Notes: generated from the letters alone by a model not told the origin. 64,000 nucleotides of DNA from Plantago major (GCA_026545765.1 CM048842.1:33362370-33426369); one strand, 5' to 3'. Positions 20,910 through 32,461 are shown, numbered from the stretch's first letter. Made by a program: numbers and translations.

Positions 20910-22711
20910 ATGTTACATAATGTCCACAAGAAGAGCGTCTGCCCTTGTGCTGGCGACCACCCTGACCCTGGCCCGTCAGCAGTTCTTCCAGCTAAGAAGG
21001 AGAACCCGCAGATCGGGGTGGGGAGCCAGAAGGAGAAGTTTCCTAGAACATTGCGAATCGAGCCTCACGAGACTCTCAAGGAAATCGAGATTGTCGCTGG
21101 AAACCTGGATAAGAAAACAAGAATTGGGACAGAGATGACTGCAGAGGTAGAGATGAAGCTCATCGCTTGTCTCCGCGAAAACAACGATGTGTTTGCATGG
21201 AGTACCGATGACTTGAAGGGGATTGACCCGAGGATCACTGTTCACCGTCTGAACATGTATCCCTTGATCAAGTACATCCGACAGAAAAGAAAGGATTTCG
21301 GTCCGGTCAAGGATGCCATCATATCCGTTGAAGTGGAGCGACTCCTGAAAGCAGGGCACATCGAAGAAGTCCGTTATTCTGACTGGGTGTGCAACGTAGT
21401 CCTGGTAGAGAAGTCACCGGGCAAATGGCGGATGTGCAACGACTTCACTAGGTTGAACAAGTTCTGCCCGAAGGATCCGTACCCGTTGCCGCGGATAGAT
21501 CAGTTGGTTGACTCCACGTCCGGATGTGCATTGTTGAGTTTCATGGACGCATACCAAGGATTTTACCAAATCCGGATGGCCAAAGAAGACATCAAGAAGA
21601 CAACTTTCTTCGCTGCCGGGGGTGTGTATTGCTTCAAGGTAATGCCCTTCGGATTGAAAAATGCGGGAGCCACTTACCAACGCCTTGTGAATCAAATGTT
21701 CAAGGAAGAGATTGGGAAAACCATGGAAGTGTATGTAGACGACATGCTCGTCAAGAGCAAAACTGAAGAGCAACATGTGCACCATTTGAACAAGTGCTTC
21801 GCTATCCTTAGAAGTACGGAATGAAATTGAACCCCGAGAAATGTACGTTCGGAGTAAAAGGAGGGAAGTTCCTCGGGTACATGGTTACCGAGAGAGAAAA
21901 GATCAAGGCAATCCTAGATCTGCCGCAACCAAAAACCCTCAATGAGGTACAACAACTCATAGGACGTTTGATGTCCTTAAGTCGTTTCATTTCACGATCC
22001 GCGGAGAAAAATCTCCCGTTCTTCAAAATCCTCCGGAAAGGAGAGGGCTTTGAGTGGACTGTGGAATGTTCTGAGGCTTTCGAGAAATTGAAAACGTACC
22101 TCCATTCCCCTCCATTGCACTCCAAGCCCGTCGAAGGAGAACCACTCTACCTCTACCTAGCTATCACGGAAGAGGCAATGAGTTCCGTATTAGTACGGAT
22201 TCAGGCTAATGATCACCTCCCAATCTACTATCTTAGCAAAGCCCTTGTTGGGGCGGAGATAAGATACGTGAAGATTGAGAAACTTGCGTATGCCTTGGTT
22301 TACACCGCAAGACGGTTAAAACCATACTTCAAGTCTCATAAAGTTGTGGTACTGACTACTGAACCTTTGAAACAGGTCCTGGGAAAGCCCGACCAGTCTG
22401 GACGACTCTCTCAGTGGGCGATCGAGCTGAGTGAATACGACATTTGCTATCAGGCTCCGTCAGCCAAGAAAGCTCAAGTCCTCGCTGATTTCCTAGCGGA
22501 ATATCCTGAGGCGGATTTAGAGAAGGGCCCTGACACACAGGCATTCGAATGTTTACTCACCAAACAGGTTGGCCGGAAGCCAGTCCCGCTGCAGTTCAAC
22601 CCAACAGATCTCGAAGACGCACAATTTATCAATCAATCTCTATCTGCATCTCATGAGGAAACTCGAGTCAACCAGATGTTCCTTCTTGACGGTATGGCGA
22701 AGTCCGTTTAA
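20910..22711 (+). pseudogene. Tat reverse transcriptase and first RNase H
   Basis: The first frame (20910-21824) holds RT: VVLVEKSPGKWRMCNDFTRL, DPYPLPRIDQLVD, FMDAYQGFYQIRM, FKVMPFGLKNAGATYQRLV and the catalytic YVDDMLVKS near 21735. A frameshift at 21824 leads to the second frame (21821-22711): LNPEKCTFGV, KFLGYMVTE, the connection, then RNase H wording such as IYYLSKALVGAE and LSQWAIELSEYDI. It would copy element RNA. One frameshift is the main lesion; domain order is as expected for Ty3. Confidence 0.93.
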
Positions 22712-23597
22712 CGACTCGGACCCAGAGGCGAGGAAATGCGGGCGGGGACCTCGGGAGCTAACAGAAGATCTCCAAGCCGAAAAACATCCTTCTGATACCT
22801 GGGTATTGGAAGTGGACGGTTCCTCTACTGGAAGAGTCGGAGGGATTGGAATCTTCCTTAAGAGCCCCGATGGCGCGGAACTTGACTACGCGATATCCCT
22901 GGAGTTCAAAGTTACAAACAATGAGGCTGAATATGAAGCATTGATAGTTGGACTGCGATTGGCAAAATCCCTGCAAGTTCGGAAGCTCAAAGCTTTCACG
23001 GATTCTCAGCTCGTGGAAGCTCAATTTTCGGGAACTTTTGCCACAAAAGGTCCTTCGATGATCAAGTATCTCGAGCTACTCAAACAGGAAGCCAAGCACT
23101 TTGAGGAATTCACCCTAGAAAAGTTTGACATAGTTTGGAACGAAAGAGCGGATGCCCTAGCAAAATACGCGTCCGCAACGGCATCCTTGGATACAAGGAG
23201 AGTGATTTTACTCTCTGTTACTGACTCATCCGTCATGAGTCTCAATTCCGCCATCATGGTAACTGACACAGGCGGAAATTGGATGACCGGCATCTGGAAT
23301 TATCTCAAGGACGGATCTCTTCCAGTTGATCCGAAGGAATCAAGGAGCATCCAGTGTAGAGCAAACAAATACTTTATACTGGGGGAAGATTTGTACAAGA
23401 GATCATTTGCAGGAACCCATTTGCGGTGCTTGAGCCCGCAAGAATCAGAGACTGTGCTAGAGGAGATACACAGCGGGAGCTGCGGAAGTCATTCCGGGGG
23501 AAGGACTCTCGCCCAGAAAATCATACGACAAGGCTATTACTGGCCTAGTATTAATAAAGATTCTGCCGACTACGCTCGAAAGTGCCCTGACTGCTAA
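22569..23597 (+). pseudogene. Tat second (archaeal-type) RNase H and integrase zinc finger
   Basis: After a frame change the sequence reads WVLEVDGSSTGRVGGIGIFL (about 22800), VTNNEAEYEALIVGLRLAK and FTDSQLVEAQ, ending with VWNERADALAKYAS. This is the additional RNase H (aRNH) acquired by the Tat lineage. The integrase H2C2 zinc finger follows: LEEIHSGSCGSHSGGRTL, then YYWPSINKDSADYARKCPDC, ending at TAA 23595-23597. The catalytic D-E-D series of the aRNH looks complete by eye. Confidence 0.92.
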
Positions 23598-24502
23598 TAC
23601 TATGCGAACATTCCACATCATCCGACGCATCCTATGATTCCGTCAATCATAGCGTGTCCATTCGACCAATGGGGCATTGACATAGTCGGACCGTTCCCGA
23701 GAGGCACCCAACATCGGAGGTTCCTAATTGTGGCTGTGGAGTACTTTACCAAATGGGTAGAAGTCGAGGCTGTTGCAACCATTACAGAGAGTTGAGTGCG
23801 GACCTTTATCTGGAAGAATATCATCTGTCGCTTTGGCCTGCCTAGGATTCTCGTCTCGGACAATGGTGCCCAGTTCTCAGGACATAGGATCAAGGAATGG
23901 CTGGCGTCCTTCAAAATCAACAATGTTTTACATCTGTTGGATACCCGCAAGCCAATGGACAGGCTGAGTCCACAAACAAAACAATAGTTAAGATCCTCGA
24001 AAAGCGGTTAAGAATTTCGCAAGAAAGCTGGGCGGACGACCTGGAAGGCGTGCTATGGGCGCATTGCACCACTGCACGGACTGCGACCAAAGAAACTCCA
24101 TTCTCCTTGGTATATGGTTCAGAGGCAGTCATACCATCCGAGATTGCCGTTGAGACTTTGAGGATCCAAGAGTTCGAAGGCAATGCAAACCGAGAAGCTC
24201 GAATATTCGACCTGGACATGCTTGAACAAAAAAGGTCTGAAGCACTGGCGAATATCCACAGGTATCGTCGAACCGCTGCCCGAACTTCTGACAGAACGTT
24301 CAAGCGGCTAACTTGCAAGTCGGGGACCTGGTGCTTCGACGAGCCGACCTTTTGAACAATATTGGAAAACTCAACCCAAGTGGGAAGGACCCTACAAGAT
24401 TGTCGGGGCAAGAGTGAATAGGAGTTATGAATTAGAAGATGAGAACGGACATCCCCTCAAGCGCCCGTGGAATGCTAGAAACCTTCAGAAGTTCTATGCA
24501 TA
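23598..24502 (+). pseudogene. Tat integrase core and C-terminus
   Basis: The first segment reads PFDQWGIDIVGPFPRG and FTKWVEVEAVATITES, then a TGA. RTFIWKNIICRFGLPRILVS and DNGAQFSG follow. After a frameshift near 23930 comes GYPQANGQAESTNKTIVKIL with the catalytic Glu, then ESWADDLEGVLWAH and ETPFSLVYGSEAVIP. A last frameshift near 24355 precedes KWEGPYKIVG, and the frame ends with LQKFYA at TAG 24500-24502. Integrase would insert the cDNA. At least three lesions. Confidence 0.9.
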
Positions 24503-25694
24503 GAGATAACTGTGCGGATCTCCATCATGTCGATTGGTCATCTCAGTTTCAACTACTTATTACACGGAACTCCGTCAGTTCTGTTTCTTTTTGATCCTTT
24601 TGTCATTGGCCATAGAGCCCGCAAGTTGTAATTGAATTTTCGGCAAATCAATACAACCTCTATCTTTCGGTTTGTGATTTTTCGATTTATGCATCTGAGA
24701 TTTAACGTTCGTTTAACGACAAGGAAAGCAAGAGATTTCATTCATACAAAGATGAATTATACATAATTTTGTCTGTACAATACACAATCTCGGATAGATA
24801 TCCGGACTTACGGACGCAAAATGAAAAAATGAAGAAAACGTCTCCGGAGATACGTCATCTCCTAGCAAAGATCGTTTCCCCGTCGGAAAAAGCTGCTTCC
24901 ATGTCAAGCGGCAAGTCTGGTTTCCTCGGAGGCCAGGAACTCGATCTACCTGCACACAGGAAAATGGTTAAACGTGGTGGAATCCCTCATGATACCACCA
25001 AAATGGGGCAATGCAAATCCCGTGTCCGGGGAAAAGGAAGTGCAGACAAGAAGAGATTTCTGCCTCACCGGCGTTAGAGACTCAAACCCTCTTGAAATTC
25101 GGAAACCATTTCCAATATAAGAGAGATTTGAACCACTAAAGTGGGGTTGGAAGAAAGCAGAGGAGACGGACAGATATACATTCAAACCGAGATCTATGCT
25201 TTTCTATGACTGATCTTCAACAATCTTCCCCTCCAGACCCACGCCACTCTCAAGCTCAGGATGAACGTCAACTTGAGAGTGGACGGGAGTCTCGAGGGGG
25301 AAACTATTCAAGAAATCATCTTCTTGCTATTGAGTAGATATGGATATTGGAAGTTGGATTTGCACGACCAAGGCCAAGACGGATCCGGAGTATTTATAGA
25401 AGTAATGAACCAATAGGCATCCGACACGTCAGAACTTCGACGTCGACAATGGGCTTAAACTATTCATTTGGGTTAAACAATGTTGGGCCAGACGGGTTTA
25501 TCCAATCAAGCCTAAACAAGCTCATCAACCACGTCCGAGTTTCTTGGTCATCTTACAAAAGACATGTGCGTCAACATAATCCGACGAAGTTTGCACGAAA
25601 CAAAGATGGTGATCTCACCCAAGGAAAAATAGTTCGAATTTTATAGACAAAATTATCCGAACATTTATATAACAGAGGTACAATATGAAAAGGT
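24503..25694 (+). other. Tat 3' region between pol and the antisense units
   Basis: About 1.2 kb with no frame I can recognise. Short plus-strand frames (24769-25077, 25347-25646) lack known motifs. The stretch is typical of the long 3' non-coding region of Tat/Retand elements. The antisense units may terminate here. Confidence 0.5.
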
Positions 25695-26018
25695 CTAAGG
25701 ATAAGTACATACATCCACGGGGCATACCCCGCCTTGTTCCTTCACCAGACTCCGGAAGTCGAGCCTTGGGACTCCGAGCCACCACCTCGGCAGGCTTCTG
25801 TGCCAGATACGGATCCTCCTACGGATCAGCTTCAGCATCCGCTCCCTCTCTTCCTCGGCTAGCCTCCTGGCTATTCCCGGACATAGAGGGGGATCTCCTT
25901 CAAAATCAAGGATGATCGGGTCATCCACGGTCCCCGTACCCGGGTAAATCGGTGGATGCATGTGCCCACAAGCACAGTTTACCCAGTGCTGATATTCATC
26001 ATCATCAGATTCCGACAT
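25695..26018 (-). CDS. small antisense ORF in the Tat element, hypothetical
   Basis: A 107-residue frame on the minus strand begins MSESDDDEYQHWVNCACGHM and contains a C-X-C-X-H pair (CACGHMH) and an Arg/Glu-rich helix (RRLAEEERERMLKLIRRRIR). A TATA box on the same strand (TATAAATA, complement of 26116-26123) lies about 100 bp upstream of the ATG, a usual distance. I do not recognise the family. It lies downstream of the larger antisense gene and may be a separate unit. Its being translated is inference. Confidence 0.5.
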   Translation of the reverse strand: MSESDDDEYQHWVNCACGHMHPPIYPGTGTVDDPIILDFEGDPPLCPGIARRLAEEERERMLKLIRRRIRIWHRSLPRWWLGVPRLDFRSLVKEQGGVCPVDVCTYP

Positions 26019-26115
26019 CCTGGGAAACTCCGGCTTTTGTGGAAGGTTCTGGACGAAACAAAGGACAGAATGGAGAAGGGTACAGCGGTGAAAAAACGAA
26101 GAATTACCACACCCT

Positions 26116-26123
26116 TATTTATA
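26116..26123 (-). promoter_or_regulatory. TATA box of the small antisense unit
   Basis: The minus strand reads GACTATAAATAAGG here, with a clean TATAAATA. The next ATG on this strand is about 100 bp downstream at 26018. Confidence 0.5.
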
Positions 26124-26782
26124 GTCACAACACTATTTCACTGTTTCACCTTCCTCCTAGAAGAATTACACATCCCAAGGGGCGAACAGTCCGAGGATCG
26201 GAAAGATGATGGTTTTATTTCTACATCAGATGCCATCTACAACGACTCGTACTCTTAAGAGATGGGTAATTTATAAAAACTCAGCATATGAACAACAGAT
26301 AAAAAGGAGCGAAGGAGAGAGCAAGTAATAGTTCGGAAGCATAGGAGGTTCAACTCCTCGGATTAAATATGAATCATTGCAATAGTATGTAATGACATTC
26401 CGAGTTATCAAAAGATGCAAATCCAACAGAAAGGTTCAGCAAATACAGAATTTCAACGGGGCATACCCCGGACTTCTCACTGAAGCCCAGCTTGGCTCGG
26501 ACCAGCTTCACCAGCTTGAGGCGGATCGACATGGGGCGTGTTGGAGGTGGCTTTCACAGCAAGGGATTCAACAATATTGAACAAGTTGAAATCCGCGGGA
26601 AGGCCGACGACCCAGCAAGGCAGGGAGAACCACTTCTTCAGGAAAGCCCGGTAATTGTCGAAAGGTACAAAGCATACCTTTCAGAGAGCATCTGGGACCC
26701 ATCTCGGGAGGAAAGGCCCGCCGTTTTGAATCTCGATCTCACCTTCCTCAGTGACAAGTTCTGCAAACTCACACGCGGCCAA

Positions 26783-29335
26783 CTATTCATCCGAGACACT
26801 GTCGACAGGGACTTCCACACCATTAGCATCCGCAGAAGGGATTAACCCTTCCGCCTTCCAGTTAAAGTCCGGTGGAAGTAGTCCCTTGGACTGCAGCTGC
26901 CCGATAGCGGACACGAACCCATCCAGGCGGGAGGCATCGGATTTGTCCGCCGTCAAGAACTTGAAGGAGTCGGACTCCATGAAGTCACGACCAGCCTGAA
27001 GACGGGCATATTGGAGGCCTTCGAGCAGAAAATCCTTGGAATCCAGAAAAGCCTTCATCGACTTGTCGACAAAGTTCTCCTGCCAGTCGAGGTCCGCCTT
27101 AATCTCTTCCCAGCTAGTCTTCAGCTTATGGAACTTCACTTCGTGTTCTTTCAGCCGCATCTCCAACTGCTTCACCTTCTCCGCCTCATCTGCGGAAGTG
27201 GCCACAGCTTTGTGGAGGTCCTCCTCAATAGTGGCACGTTCGCCGGCCTTCCATTGCATGGCCCTGACGAAACACCCGAGCTGCAAGAAGTTCGTAAGCA
27301 TGTAAGTTGCACTTCTGTCATACTAAGAACAAGCCAAGAAGAGCATTGAAAGATTACTTACCCGCTGGTATAGCCCATCCAGCCCTCCGACCCGCTCAAC
27401 CTCAGGGAGTCCGCAAGCCAGCTCGTACTCCTTGTCAAGAGCAGCTTGGTCAACAGGAAGGACAGCGGACAATTGCTGTCTCTTTGCTGCAGAAGGAACC
27501 TCCAAAGTTGCTCCTCTCTTGTGTCCCGAGGTAATGGCATCCTGCATCAACACCTCCCGTTGTGGTGCAGCAGCAGCGGAAGCCTGGGACTTCAAAGCAG
27601 TGGCGCTCCGAGTGACGGGGGTTTTGCCCTTGTCGGGCACCGCCAAGGCCTGAGAATCCTCTCCAGCCTTGTTCCGCCTTTCTTCCTCCGCGGCAAAAAC
27701 TGCGGCATTCTTCGGATCAGACATGGGAAGACCCGCGGAAGTGTTGATGATTTTGGTCCTCTGACTAGCGGCGACCTCCAGGGCTTGATGCTCTCTCTGC
27801 AACTTTTTCTTTTCGCGGAGTGTCGACATGATGTAGTCGAACCAATGAGCTACACAATAAACCAGAGGCGTTAGATACAGACGGGTTAGAAACGAATTAT
27901 CAGAATTGCGGAAATACGTAATCAAAATAGAGTATATCGAAAAAGAAAGAACGCCAAGTTTCAAGTCAACGAATCCTTACTAAAGTCCGTCTTCCCTCCT
28001 ACCTCCACTGCGCCTGTTAGTCCGCACAGGTAGGGAAGTGGCTGACAGATTAATCCGTGAAACGGATAAGTAGGTGGGTCATGCTTTTTGTGGATTGCCG
28101 TCGCCCACGGAGCCACGTTCTTCGGAAGGGGGCGCCAATCCGGGATGCTCTCCCTTAGGAATTTTGTTGGCAGTCCCCACTGTTCTCGCTGCCTCTCGGA
28201 CTCTCCAGGTTTCAGAGCCATCCGTACAAAAACGAACTTATCCCACCATTTCGATCCCAGCGACGAAATGGAGTCAGAAATGAAGTTATAGGGTTTCCTA
28301 TTCATAAAAGTATAGAAGAGGGGATTCCCTAGACTGAACGAAACGTGAAAGAGCTGTCTAAAGTTCTCAAAATTTACGGGCTGCCCTTTCTTCTTGCAAA
28401 AAATGACGAAGCAAATAAGATTACCCAAGGACTTCGGGATAACTTGACTCGGACCGATCCCAATGTGATTCAGAATGTGCTTCAACTCCGTTGCAATGGG
28501 GACCTTCCACCCACAAGCAAAAGCTACCTCGTGCACATACATATACCCGGCCGGCGGGTTGTAAAAGGTGTGTCCGGGCTCGGGAACCATGATTCTACGG
28601 AGTCAGGGATCTCCCACTTTTGCCTCCACTCGGGGATGTCCTCCGGCCCTAACCCTTGATGGACACGTAGGAAGAAGTCCGTCCGTGTTTAGTTCTCCAA
28701 ATTCGTCCGCTATTGTAACATGAATGGAGACGAGGAACTTGATTCGGGCAGCTTTCGCACCACGACCTTCAATTAATGGAAGACTGGACTGAACGGGCAC
28801 AGCAGGGTGTAGTGCAACCCGCCGACCGGAGCGTCTAGGGGGACGAGCGACAGGGGATCCTTCTCCTTCTTCCTCCTCGCCCTCATCTTCCTCGTCCTCA
28901 CCATCTTCTTCCTCCTCGACGACACCTTCGGGTCTCCCGGATGTGCTTGGGTTGGACAGACCTGTTTCTGCTACAACACGGTCTTCCACCCCAGCCTCGA
29001 ACATCTCGACTTCATCAGCCTCCCGACCGCTGTCGCCTTCCCGCTCATACGCATTCGGATCCCCGGATGTCCCAATGCCACCTATAGTCCGAGATTAGAC
29101 TAACGACCTAGTCCTAGCAAGGTCACCCCGGTCCGCTGAAACGTCGGCCTGCGCTTCTGTCGCACCACGATCTCCGTGCCCAGCATTAGAATCTCTGGAC
29201 GACCCTAGCTCCACAACTAGAAAATCTCTCACGGACGAGGCCAGATCCACGGACCCGGTCCCTAAATCTACCGCATCATTATAACCTAGGGCCTCGTGCT
29301 GGTTCTGACTATCGCTCCTGGACATCCTAGGGCAG
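26783..29335 (-). pseudogene. antisense gene in the Tat element: putative gypsy-type transposon protein
   Basis: Minus-strand frames join into one spliced gene. It begins MSRSDSQNQHEALGYNDAVD (29325), has an in-frame TAA at 29095-29097, then an acidic stretch. A frameshift near 28600 leads to PPAGYMYVHEVAFACGWKVP, IGIGPSQVIPKSLGNLICF and SSLGSKWWDKFVFVR. This resembles the 'putative gypsy type transposon' domain (PF04195-like). Introns with good sites lie at 27850-27980 and 27281-27362 (donor GCGG|GTAAGT, acceptor TTGCAG). The last exon is a charged coiled-coil-like tail ending at 26783. Antisense extra ORFs 3' of pol are known in Tat elements; their role is unknown. One stop and one frameshift make this copy defective. 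Confidence 0.78.
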
Positions 29336-29336
29336 A

Positions 29337-29762
29337 AGGAAACAAGTCAGAAATGATGGTGTTGATTTTACGAGAGTTCGTTTAGGTGATTTCTTAAGTC
29401 AAAGAAAGCTCTGATTTCTATAACGCCATCGCACTATCATCTACCTTACCCGAAAGGTGGCAAATTTACGGAAGACTGTGTGCCAATTGGCACCAACACA
29501 TTACCAAATAAGCATGCATAATCAAATTTTGGTTACAGTGGGCATACGCACGGGATGCACCAAGTTGGATATTGACAATAAATTGGCATGCAACAGTACA
29601 AAGGAGAATTGTTTCGACTAAGAACGTTGCTAAAGCCTATCACACGCAACATCGGCAAAAACAGACTCGACAATTTCATATCCGAGCAGGGCAAAAACAT
29701 ATGAGCAGGAAATAAGCATATCATGAAAAGGAGACAACTTAGGCAAAATGAAGATGTACTTA
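29337..29762 (-). other. 5'-leader intron of the Tat antisense gene
   Basis: On the minus strand a donor (TATCAA|GTAAGTACATC, about 29762) and an acceptor (TTCTGCCCTAG|GATG, about 29336) bracket some 426 bp. The start codon lies two bases after the acceptor. A short leader exon (about 29930-29763) lies upstream. Confidence 0.55.
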
Positions 29763-29957
29763 CTTGATAAAGTTGATTTGATAAGTTTGAACGGACGACT
29801 AAGCCTTGCTGCTTCTCCGAGGGTACGGATTCGAAGAAGAAACTTTCAAATTCTGCGAGTCTTTCTTGCTCGGATGTGTCTTCAAATGCTCGGATTGCTT
29901 TGCGATTGCTCTGAATTTCGAGATTGCTAAAAGTGTGAAAGTGACTGATGGGCTGAC

Positions 29958-29965
29958 TATTTATA
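29958..29965 (-). promoter_or_regulatory. TATA box of the Tat antisense gene
   Basis: The minus strand reads CCCTTATAAATAGTCAGCC. The TATAAATA sits about 195 bp upstream of the leader intron donor and about 640 bp upstream of the ATG, consistent with a spliced leader. Confidence 0.6.
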
Positions 29966-30319
29966 AGGGCAATTTGGGAAAGCCAAGAGTCACATCGCTT
30001 AGATTTGAATCCCAGCCGTTGATCCTCTCCAATCCAAGGGTTGTGCCGCTTCGCGAGTGGATGCCTGTCAGTACGTCGCATTTAATGCTTGACAGACGCG
30101 TCACATCAATCGGGCTTGGAACCCCAACCGTTGGTGTCGTCCTGATCCAACGGTCATGTCCATTTACTCGGGATCTTTCCCCCGTGGGCCGAACGGACAA
30201 CCTATTGGGCCTCTTGGGCTTACGGGAGGACCAATTCAACAATCGGTCCAACGGACAGCTTCCAAAGGGCTACGTCAGATCCTAACCGTACTCGGATCTA
30301 TATATATCGGATACAAATA

Positions 30320-30386
30320 CCTTTTCCATCTACAGTCCGAGCTATTACATAACTCGGACTGTAGAAGGAAAAGGGGGGGGGGGGGG
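30320..30386 (+). repeat. 22-bp hairpin followed by a 14-G tract in the Tat 3' region
   Basis: Arms 30320-30341 and 30353-30374 are inverted copies with one mismatch (21 of 22) around an 11-nt loop. The inner arm reads CTACAGTCCGAG. The outer arm (CCTTTTCC / GGAAAAGG) runs straight into a run of 14 G at 30373-30386, which resembles a displaced polypurine tract. Role unknown. Confidence 0.85.
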
Positions 30387-30532
30387 AGATATATCGAATT
30401 CCCAAGAACACGGATGACGGATCTCAACAAAAAGGATGTTTTCCTTTTTTCAGTTAACGATTCGGACACGCTCCACAACACACTTGTTCTTTTCATAGTT
30501 ACCAACAATCTTCTACTAAGATACTTGGAAAC

Positions 30533-30544
30533 TAAGGGGACATA
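30533..30544 (+). promoter_or_regulatory. polypurine tract of the Tat element
   Basis: ACTAAGGGGACATA directly precedes the 3' LTR start at 30545. It is short but purine-rich and in the required position. Confidence 0.6.
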
Positions 30545-31392
30545 TGTTGTTACGGACATGAGTCCAATCCGTTAAGGGCGCCATAGAGCGTGTCCTAAAG
30601 CGCATCACGGCTTAATTAACCAATTTAGTACTGGTCCGACCTCACATGGTCCGTCCAAAGTGAATCAACCAGTACGCTAAAGTCGCTACACCCTCACAGC
30701 TAGTCCGAGCTAGCTAGGAAAAGGACTTCTAATCCTGGCTACGTTAGTACAGAGATGCCAAACGGACCGGACGAGAGAATCTCGGACGCCACCATCACAT
30801 CAAGACCAAACGTAATGTAACTCATCGAGATACTTGGTGAGACTCTTGGCTCGGACGTCGAGTTACCCAAGGCGGATCAACCAGCAGACAGATCTGTCTG
30901 CGGACCAACGGACCCACAAAGTGAACAAGATTTCAAGTAGGGGAAAGGTCCAAACTACCCTCCCAGGCCCATTGATTAGTATTGGATTACTGTTCACTAA
31001 TGGGCCATGGGCCAAAGGTAGCATTGGTGTCCAAATCTGAAATGTACACTTGGCATCATCTTGTGAGCCAACTCATAAGCATGTGATAACTATAAATATG
31101 GTACAAGGTCCATGACCTTAAGGAAAGCGATATCAAAGGGAGAATCCCTAAGTATTATCATAATCCCTCATAACTATTACATTGAGAGCTTCCAACTCTC
31201 TCTTGAGTAAAGTCTCTTACCGGATTGACATAGGCAATCCGGGTAACCCATTCTAACCCCCCCACCCACTTAGTCCTTTCAGGTACACATACTTGGATCA
31301 GCACTACTTCGGACCTCAAGTCGAAGGCGGGCCATAGATTAGGTTATTTGTAATAGTTAGTTAGTTAGTGTTGGAGGTTTTAGCCCTCAACA
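30545..31392 (+). repeat. 3' LTR of the Tat element (848 bp)
   Basis: It starts TGTTGTTACGG, ends CCCTCAACA, and is followed by the target duplication ataat. TATAAATA lies at 31091-31098. It is close to identical to the 5' LTR outside the block 19312-19422. Confidence 0.94.
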
Positions 31393-31403
31393 ATAATCGT
31401 TGT

Positions 31404-31521
31404 TTTAATGTGAGTGGTATGTTAGCCACTGTATGTGAGTGGTATGTTAGCCGCTGAACTTGGGTGATATGTTAGTCACCACTGTGTTAGTAAATTTTGG
31501 ACAATGTGAGTGGTATGTTAG
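31404..31521 (+). repeat. 97-bp tandem array in the CACTA intron, left part
   Basis: Units contain GAGTGGTATGTTAGCC, ACTTGGGTGATATGTTAG and CACTGTGTTAGTAAATTTT. The array is cut by Ath3 after GTTAG at 31521 and resumes at 54911. Confidence 0.85.
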
Positions 31522-31941
31522 TGATGAGACGATAATTAGAGTCTCATTTGGTCCTTTTAAGCGGTCTTTGTTAGTCTTTGTTTATGGTTTTATAGTGTCT
31601 TTGTGTGTTTTTATGCTTTGGTGCTTTGTTTGTGTTTTGTAGGATTTTTGTGTCCCAAAGGTGAAAATCGGAGTGGAAACTTTGGGCGGCTCGTGGATTG
31701 GATGAGGATGAAATCCAGATCATTGAATGTAGAGTAGCTGGGCGAAAACGGAAGTGGTTTCGGAGTTCGGACGAAGATTTGAGAGCCGTTTTAGTGAAGC
31801 TTGCAGAAGTGAAGTTTTACGGAGCAGTCTAGCCATTTTGGCCATAACTCTCTCATATGATGTTCGATTGAACGGATCTCGGTGGCCATGGAAATATAAT
31901 GCAAAGGGCTACAACTTTCGTTCCAAAAGCATAGCTAAATT
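31522..31941 (+). repeat. 5' LTR of Ath3, first 420 bp
   Basis: It aligns to 53523-53918 of the 3' LTR, with one extra stretch (gggcggctcgtggattgg...) near 31683-31712. It stops at GCTAAATTT, where Sirevirus LTR-B begins. Confidence 0.93.
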
Positions 31942-32461
31942 TGTTGGTCCAGATAACGGCAAAGGGAAAAGACAGGAGAGGGGGGGGGGGGTGAATAGTC
32001 TTTTACAACTTTGGTCGATAAACACAATTTCTCAGATATTTGATACTTAATTTCAGAGAGCGGAAGACTTTTCTGTGATAAGTGCGCACGTGCTCAGCAA
32101 GATATGTGTAAATACTCAGCGAGGTAAATAAAGCAAGTAATAAATTGCAGAAAATAAATAAGACTGATATTTATAGTGGTATCTGAAGGTGGCGTAATCC
32201 TTCAACTAATCCACTTCGGCCTTTCTCAGACTTAGAATCCACTAAGACAGATAATTGAGTTCACCTTACAAATATCTTCTCTCGATTCCTAAATACACTA
32301 GGTTCCCAACTAAGTGTTCCCCCTGAGTTATTCCCCGGCTTTCTCAGCCAAGTACTTACTATACTCAAAAACCTTTGAGCTATTCCTTAGTTTCCCAAAC
32401 TAAGTACTTCTTATGCTCAGTAACCTTGGAGTTATTCCTTAGTCTCCCAAACTAATTACTT
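31942..32461 (-). repeat. Sirevirus-type LTR-B, left piece
   Basis: The plus strand starts TGTTGGTCCAGATAAC, the inverse of the 5'-LTR end of Sire-A. It aligns to 47311-47820 at moderate identity (roughly four-fifths by eye) and ends with the target duplication tactt (32457-32461). With 48983-50032 it makes one interrupted LTR of about 1.57 kb, older than Sire-A. It has no clear target duplication of its own, and about 14 bp of Ath3 LTR are missing at its right edge. Confidence 0.85.

Larger units (their letters stand above)
19030..31392 (+). mobile_element. Ty3/gypsy Tat-lineage (Retand/Ogre-like) LTR retrotransposon
   Basis: The two LTRs start TGTTGTTACGGACATG; the 3' copy ends CCCTCAACA. 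Target duplications ataat flank both sides (19025-19029, 31393-31397). Internal order is gag tail, protease, RT, RNase H, a second archaeal-type RNase H, then integrase: the extra RNase H is the Tat-lineage hallmark. A 6-kb 3' region carries antisense ORFs. The end of the 5' LTR, the primer site and most of gag are deleted between 19867 and 19877, so it is defective. It sits in an intron of the CACTA gene. Confidence 0.95.

Noticed and set aside
20976..21785. Minus-strand frames of 123-127 codons within the Tat RT
   Set aside because: The plus strand encodes conserved RT motifs over the same span, so these are shadows.
29533..30081. Minus-strand frame of 182 codons at the start of the Tat antisense unit
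   Set aside because: It spans the predicted TATA box, leader exon and leader intron. The conserved product starts only at 29325, so this frame is probably non-coding.
31979..31991. G-runs in the Sirevirus LTRs (31979 and 47346) as polypurine tracts
   Set aside because: They lie near the U5 end on the opposite strand, where they are C-runs in the sense of the element. The real tract is at 33556-33570.
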